Assembly: GCA_963978545.1 (NCBI GenBank)
Contig: OZ021721.1
Coordinates: 40,349,348-40,413,347, forward strand
Length of the DNA: 64,000 nucleotides
From: Linyphia triangularis
Lineage: Eukaryota > Arthropoda > Arachnida > Araneae > Linyphiidae
Reading direction: 5' to 3'
The first letter of the stretch is position 1; each line of letters starts with the position of its first letter. Below are positions 61,211 through 64,000 of this stretch, in pieces. A program made the translations under genes and the position numbers. Under the pieces are notes generated by a model. It had not been told where the DNA came from and ran no database searches. It saw nothing but the letters and a program-made list of their open reading frames with translations.

Positions 61211-61653
61211 GTAAGAATAGTATATATGTAAATACAAACACAAAATGTATTTAAAAAAATCTTAATTCTTCTACGTTTTTCCATGTCATTTGCATTGAAG
61301 CGTTCCTTGCCAAAAATATATTTTTCTTATGCATGCAATAATAACTTCGATGAGTATTCTACCAGCATTAAAAGTATAATTATAAGAAGAGAAAAGTTGA
61401 GGCTCTACCACATAATTTCGGAGTTAAAAATAATTAAGATTCTCTCACTCGTGAGATTTTTTCTATACAAAGATTGCTTTCACTTAAATAGCATGAAATG
61501 CTGAAAAATAATTTCCAAACCCTAGTCTAGCGAAATCATGAAAAAATACCATTAAAGCATCAAGTTCCATTGACGAATTATTTATCAATAAACAATTGTT
61601 AATGACGTAATTTTAAAAAAATTTCACTAATATTTTCATTTTATTTTTTTAAG

Positions 61654-61691
61654 CTAAAGCTGACAGTGTAAATGATGATTCTAAGAAAAAG
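61654..61691 (+). CDS. Small spliced gene, middle exon
   Basis: Acceptor TATTTTTTTAAG at 61652-61653 and donor AAAAAG/GTAAGC. A second AG six bases downstream (61658-61659) would also keep the frame, removing two codons. The encoded stretch is KADSVNDDSKKK, hydrophilic and ending in a basic cluster. The exon leaves in phase 0 and joins the exon at 61869. The intron from 61210 is 443 bases and the next is 177 bases. Confidence 0.5.
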
Positions 61692-61868
61692 GTAAGCAAA
61701 GACTCCTCTACTTTCTCAAGTTAGGAAAAGTAAAAAAGAAAGTTATTAATCTAGCTTGAACTAAAGTAGCAACATAAAAAGCATGTAAAGTGAAAGTGAT
61801 TTTTATGTTGTTTCCTATAATGAACTATCAACGTCATTCCAGTCCATTACAAAATAATTTTTTTCCAG

Positions 61869-61943
61869 GTTTCCGAAAAAAGGCTGACCTTTGAGGAATT
61901 CCGTCTTTACAGTATAGATTGCTTAGGCATCCGAATCGAGTAG
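61869..61943 (+). CDS. Small spliced gene, terminal exon
   Basis: Acceptor AATTTTTTTCCAG at 61868, then 24 codons in phase 0 and TAG at 61941-61943: VSEKRLTFEEFRLYSIDC followed by LGIRIE. Base composition is clearly richer in G+C than the flanks, and codon use looks normal. The KKK/VSEKR boundary gives basic sites such as processing enzymes cut in secreted precursors, but this is speculation. There is one cysteine only. AATAAA at 62379-62384 is the nearest polyadenylation signal I see, about 440 bases on. I do not recognise the protein; a short secreted peptide or the tail of a longer protein are both possible. Confidence 0.55.
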   Translation, partial: VSEKRLTFEEFRLYSIDCLGIRIE

Positions 61944-62422
61944 AGATTTTTTCAGCGTGAATCGTTAACATAGGCGCTTTTTGTCAAGCTATTTGCTACA
62001 TATTCATCTGTTTCTACTGTGCAAAATTTTTCTCAGAAATCTCAACGAAAAGCTTACATTTTTATAGCTATTTTTAACAAATTATTCATTAATATTTATT
62101 AAGCAATATTTTTTTTTTACTATTCTATATTTATTTAAACATGTTTTTTGTTACCAACTATGATATAAGTGTTACCGGAAAAGTGTGAAATGCCGTTATT
62201 GTGCAGAATGCCTGTTGCTATTAGGCAAAGTACTATATATGATAATTTATATATACTTTCACTAGGCATTGTATATAATACCTAGGCATTCCATAGAATG
62301 ACAAAGCTACTAAGACAAAATATGAAAATATTGCTTTTATTCATAGCGTTTGTGATATTGAGCTTGAAACTATATACCAATAAAAATCAGAACTATATTT
62401 TGGTGGCCTTATGAAATATGAG
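61944..62422. other. Probable 3' untranslated and intergenic DNA
   Basis: It follows the stop of the small gene and contains one AATAAA (62379). TAGGCATT repeats near 62265-62290. Nothing else was recognised. Confidence 0.4.
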
Positions 62423-62870
62423 TTTTAAAACGCACACACCTTACTCAAAGACTTTTACAATTACAAACTAATTAAAAAAAACTGAATGTGGGGGTGAGAT
62501 GTCTCAAACGACTGGCCTAAATAGGTTGGGGTATTTTTTTAAGTTCAATTGGCCGTAAGGCCGACAAAATAGGTTATAATTTGTCCTTTTAGAGCGCGAT
62601 GCGTGCGCACACCTTACTATTTAGAGACTTCATAAGTACATAAAAAAATATTTTGGTGGTGAGATTCCACTCCTAAAAGGAGGACGTACAACCTATTTTG
62701 TTGGCCTTGCGGTCAACCTAACCATTAAACCTAAAAAAAATACCCCTACCTGTTTCGGGCTGTCACTTGTGGCATTCCAGCCCCCCCCCCCCCACCAAAA
62801 AAATCACTTTTTTTTTATAATCACTTGATATTGCAAAACTCTCTAAAAAGTAAGGTGTGCGCGTTAAAAA
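62423..62870. mobile_element. Foldback element with an extra internal end-like copy
   Basis: The left end TTTTAAAACGCACACACCTTACTC pairs with 62846-62870 (AAAGTAAGGTGTGCGCGTTAAAAA). TGGCCGTAAGGCCGACAAAATAGG (62550-62573) pairs with CCTATTTTGTTGGCCTTGCGGTCA (about 62693-62716). A third copy of the end motif, GCGTGCGCACACCTTACTATTTAGAGAC, lies in the middle (62601-62628) in the left-end orientation. A C run of about 14 (62780-62793) lies in the right arm. Non-coding. Confidence 0.75.
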
Positions 62871-64000
62871 TCACGTGCCACGTGATATTCGAAATAAATC
62901 AGAGATGTATTTCATACTTTGCCGGTTTCTCATTTGGCTTTTTATGGAATGCCTATGAAATGTGTGAAACATGAATCATTGCCGGTAATATATGAACCTC
63001 AGAAGCAATGTTATACCAAATGCTCTTACAATAGTTTACTTCTGCGTTAGCGATATTTTTTCGTTAAAATCAGATGTCTGTGAAAATTTGTGGTTCAGAA
63101 TCCACATTAGACTGCCCCCAGGATAACAGTTGAACATACAAACGTACTTATCAAATAAAGTTGGGATGATTATGGCGGAATTTCAACTTCACAGCAATGA
63201 TTGTTTAAACACGTATGTATAATGAAGCATTTTTTAGTGCAAATTATTTAATGTTGATGCTTTGCTGTCGTGTTAGTAGTTTACGACATTATTACCCAAC
63301 GCCTTTCGTGACTGAATTGAAGAAGAATTTATTTATTTCCAGATATATATAAAATTATGCTGTTTCCTGTTCTCATTAGTATTTTATGCTGAAAATTAAA
63401 CCAATTAGATTTGGATATTCCTTGCAGTTAAAACACAAGTTAAGCCATAGGTAACTCATCTATAATAACCAATATAGTCAATCTAATAGAAAATACAAAA
63501 CCAAAAGTCTGCTTCATGTTTATATTCATGTTTATTAAATTTATGTTTTATCATTTATTCATTTAAACGTTCATTAAAAAGATCTTGCATAATTTGTTGT
63601 GTTTTTCTTAATAACTTTTAGAGCCACAAGATGTATTATTTGTTATTTAAAGTATTATTAATTTCGAAGTTTAAGAGTTCGAAAAATGAATTTTTACTGC
63701 GTCATCAGGCACAAACAAATAATGTAAAAAAATATTAGTTCAACGTAAGAAATACTTATAATTTTTATTTCAAGAAGTATATTTTAATGCATTATTTGAC
63801 TTCATTCGTAATTAGTTTAAAAGTTTTTTTAAAAATTAAAACATGAAACATTTTTACGTGAAAAGTATATTATCAAAAGAAAACTATTCTTTTGCTTATA
63901 TAAAATATCAAAAAAATTGCAACGTAATAGTAACAATAAAAGTTAGTTAAATTTCTTTAATTTCAGAATAAAATATGACTATTCGATTAAATTAGTTTTA
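62871..64000. other. AT-rich intergenic DNA to window end
   Basis: No long frame, repeat border or RNA signature was recognised. Confidence 0.5.

Overview
This 64 kb window is AT-rich eukaryotic DNA. It looks like gene-poor arthropod sequence, most likely from a spider or close chelicerate. That placement is an inference from the mix of BEL/Pao, Ty3/Gypsy, Tc1-like, CR1-like and tRNA-SINE pieces, the many A/T homopolymers, and the absence of any long cellular reading frame. There is no operon structure, no bacterial gene and no CRISPR array.

Layout. 0.4-1.8 kb: one palindromic (foldback) element inserted inside another. 6.0-8.0, 14.2-16.4 and 21.9-24.2 kb: three copies of one inverted-repeat-ended DNA element, here called family A, each with a badly decayed coding core. 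10.1 kb: SINE fragment. 11.0-14.1 kb: 3' part and 3' LTR of an LTR retrotransposon containing tandem duplications. 18.3-19.1 kb: decayed Tc-like transposase. 19.7-20.0 kb: Ty3/Gypsy pol C-terminus. 20.2-21.9 kb: decayed element B, distantly related to family A. 24.2 kb: small foldback. 26.5-27.0 kb: CR1-like fragment, running into a perfect 296-bp inverted repeat. 31.5-32.4 kb: a two-copy tandem repeat followed by about 490 bp of (AT)n. 37.5 kb: Tc-like tail. 37.9-40.5 kb: element C, a relative of A with terminal arms of roughly 740-900 bp. 43.3-50.7 kb: a decayed Tc1-like element split by a nearly intact BEL/Pao retrotransposon (44394-50574). That retrotransposon has 265-bp LTRs differing at one base, a 5-bp target duplication and one in-frame stop in pol. 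54.4 kb: SINE. 55.7 and 62.4 kb: foldback elements.

The only candidate host gene is a short spliced one on the + strand ending near 61.94 kb. Three small exons join in phase and end in a stop. The start exon is not seen.

The most interesting signal is the A/B/C group. These are DNA elements ending in AGGGT-type termini. Despite heavy decay they still share an ordered set of protein motifs: NTG, GP..FSG or GP..FLLKRF, H(S/A).W(L/M), and in A and C also CHSQAV. They look like two branches of one transposase-like superfamily that I cannot name with certainty.
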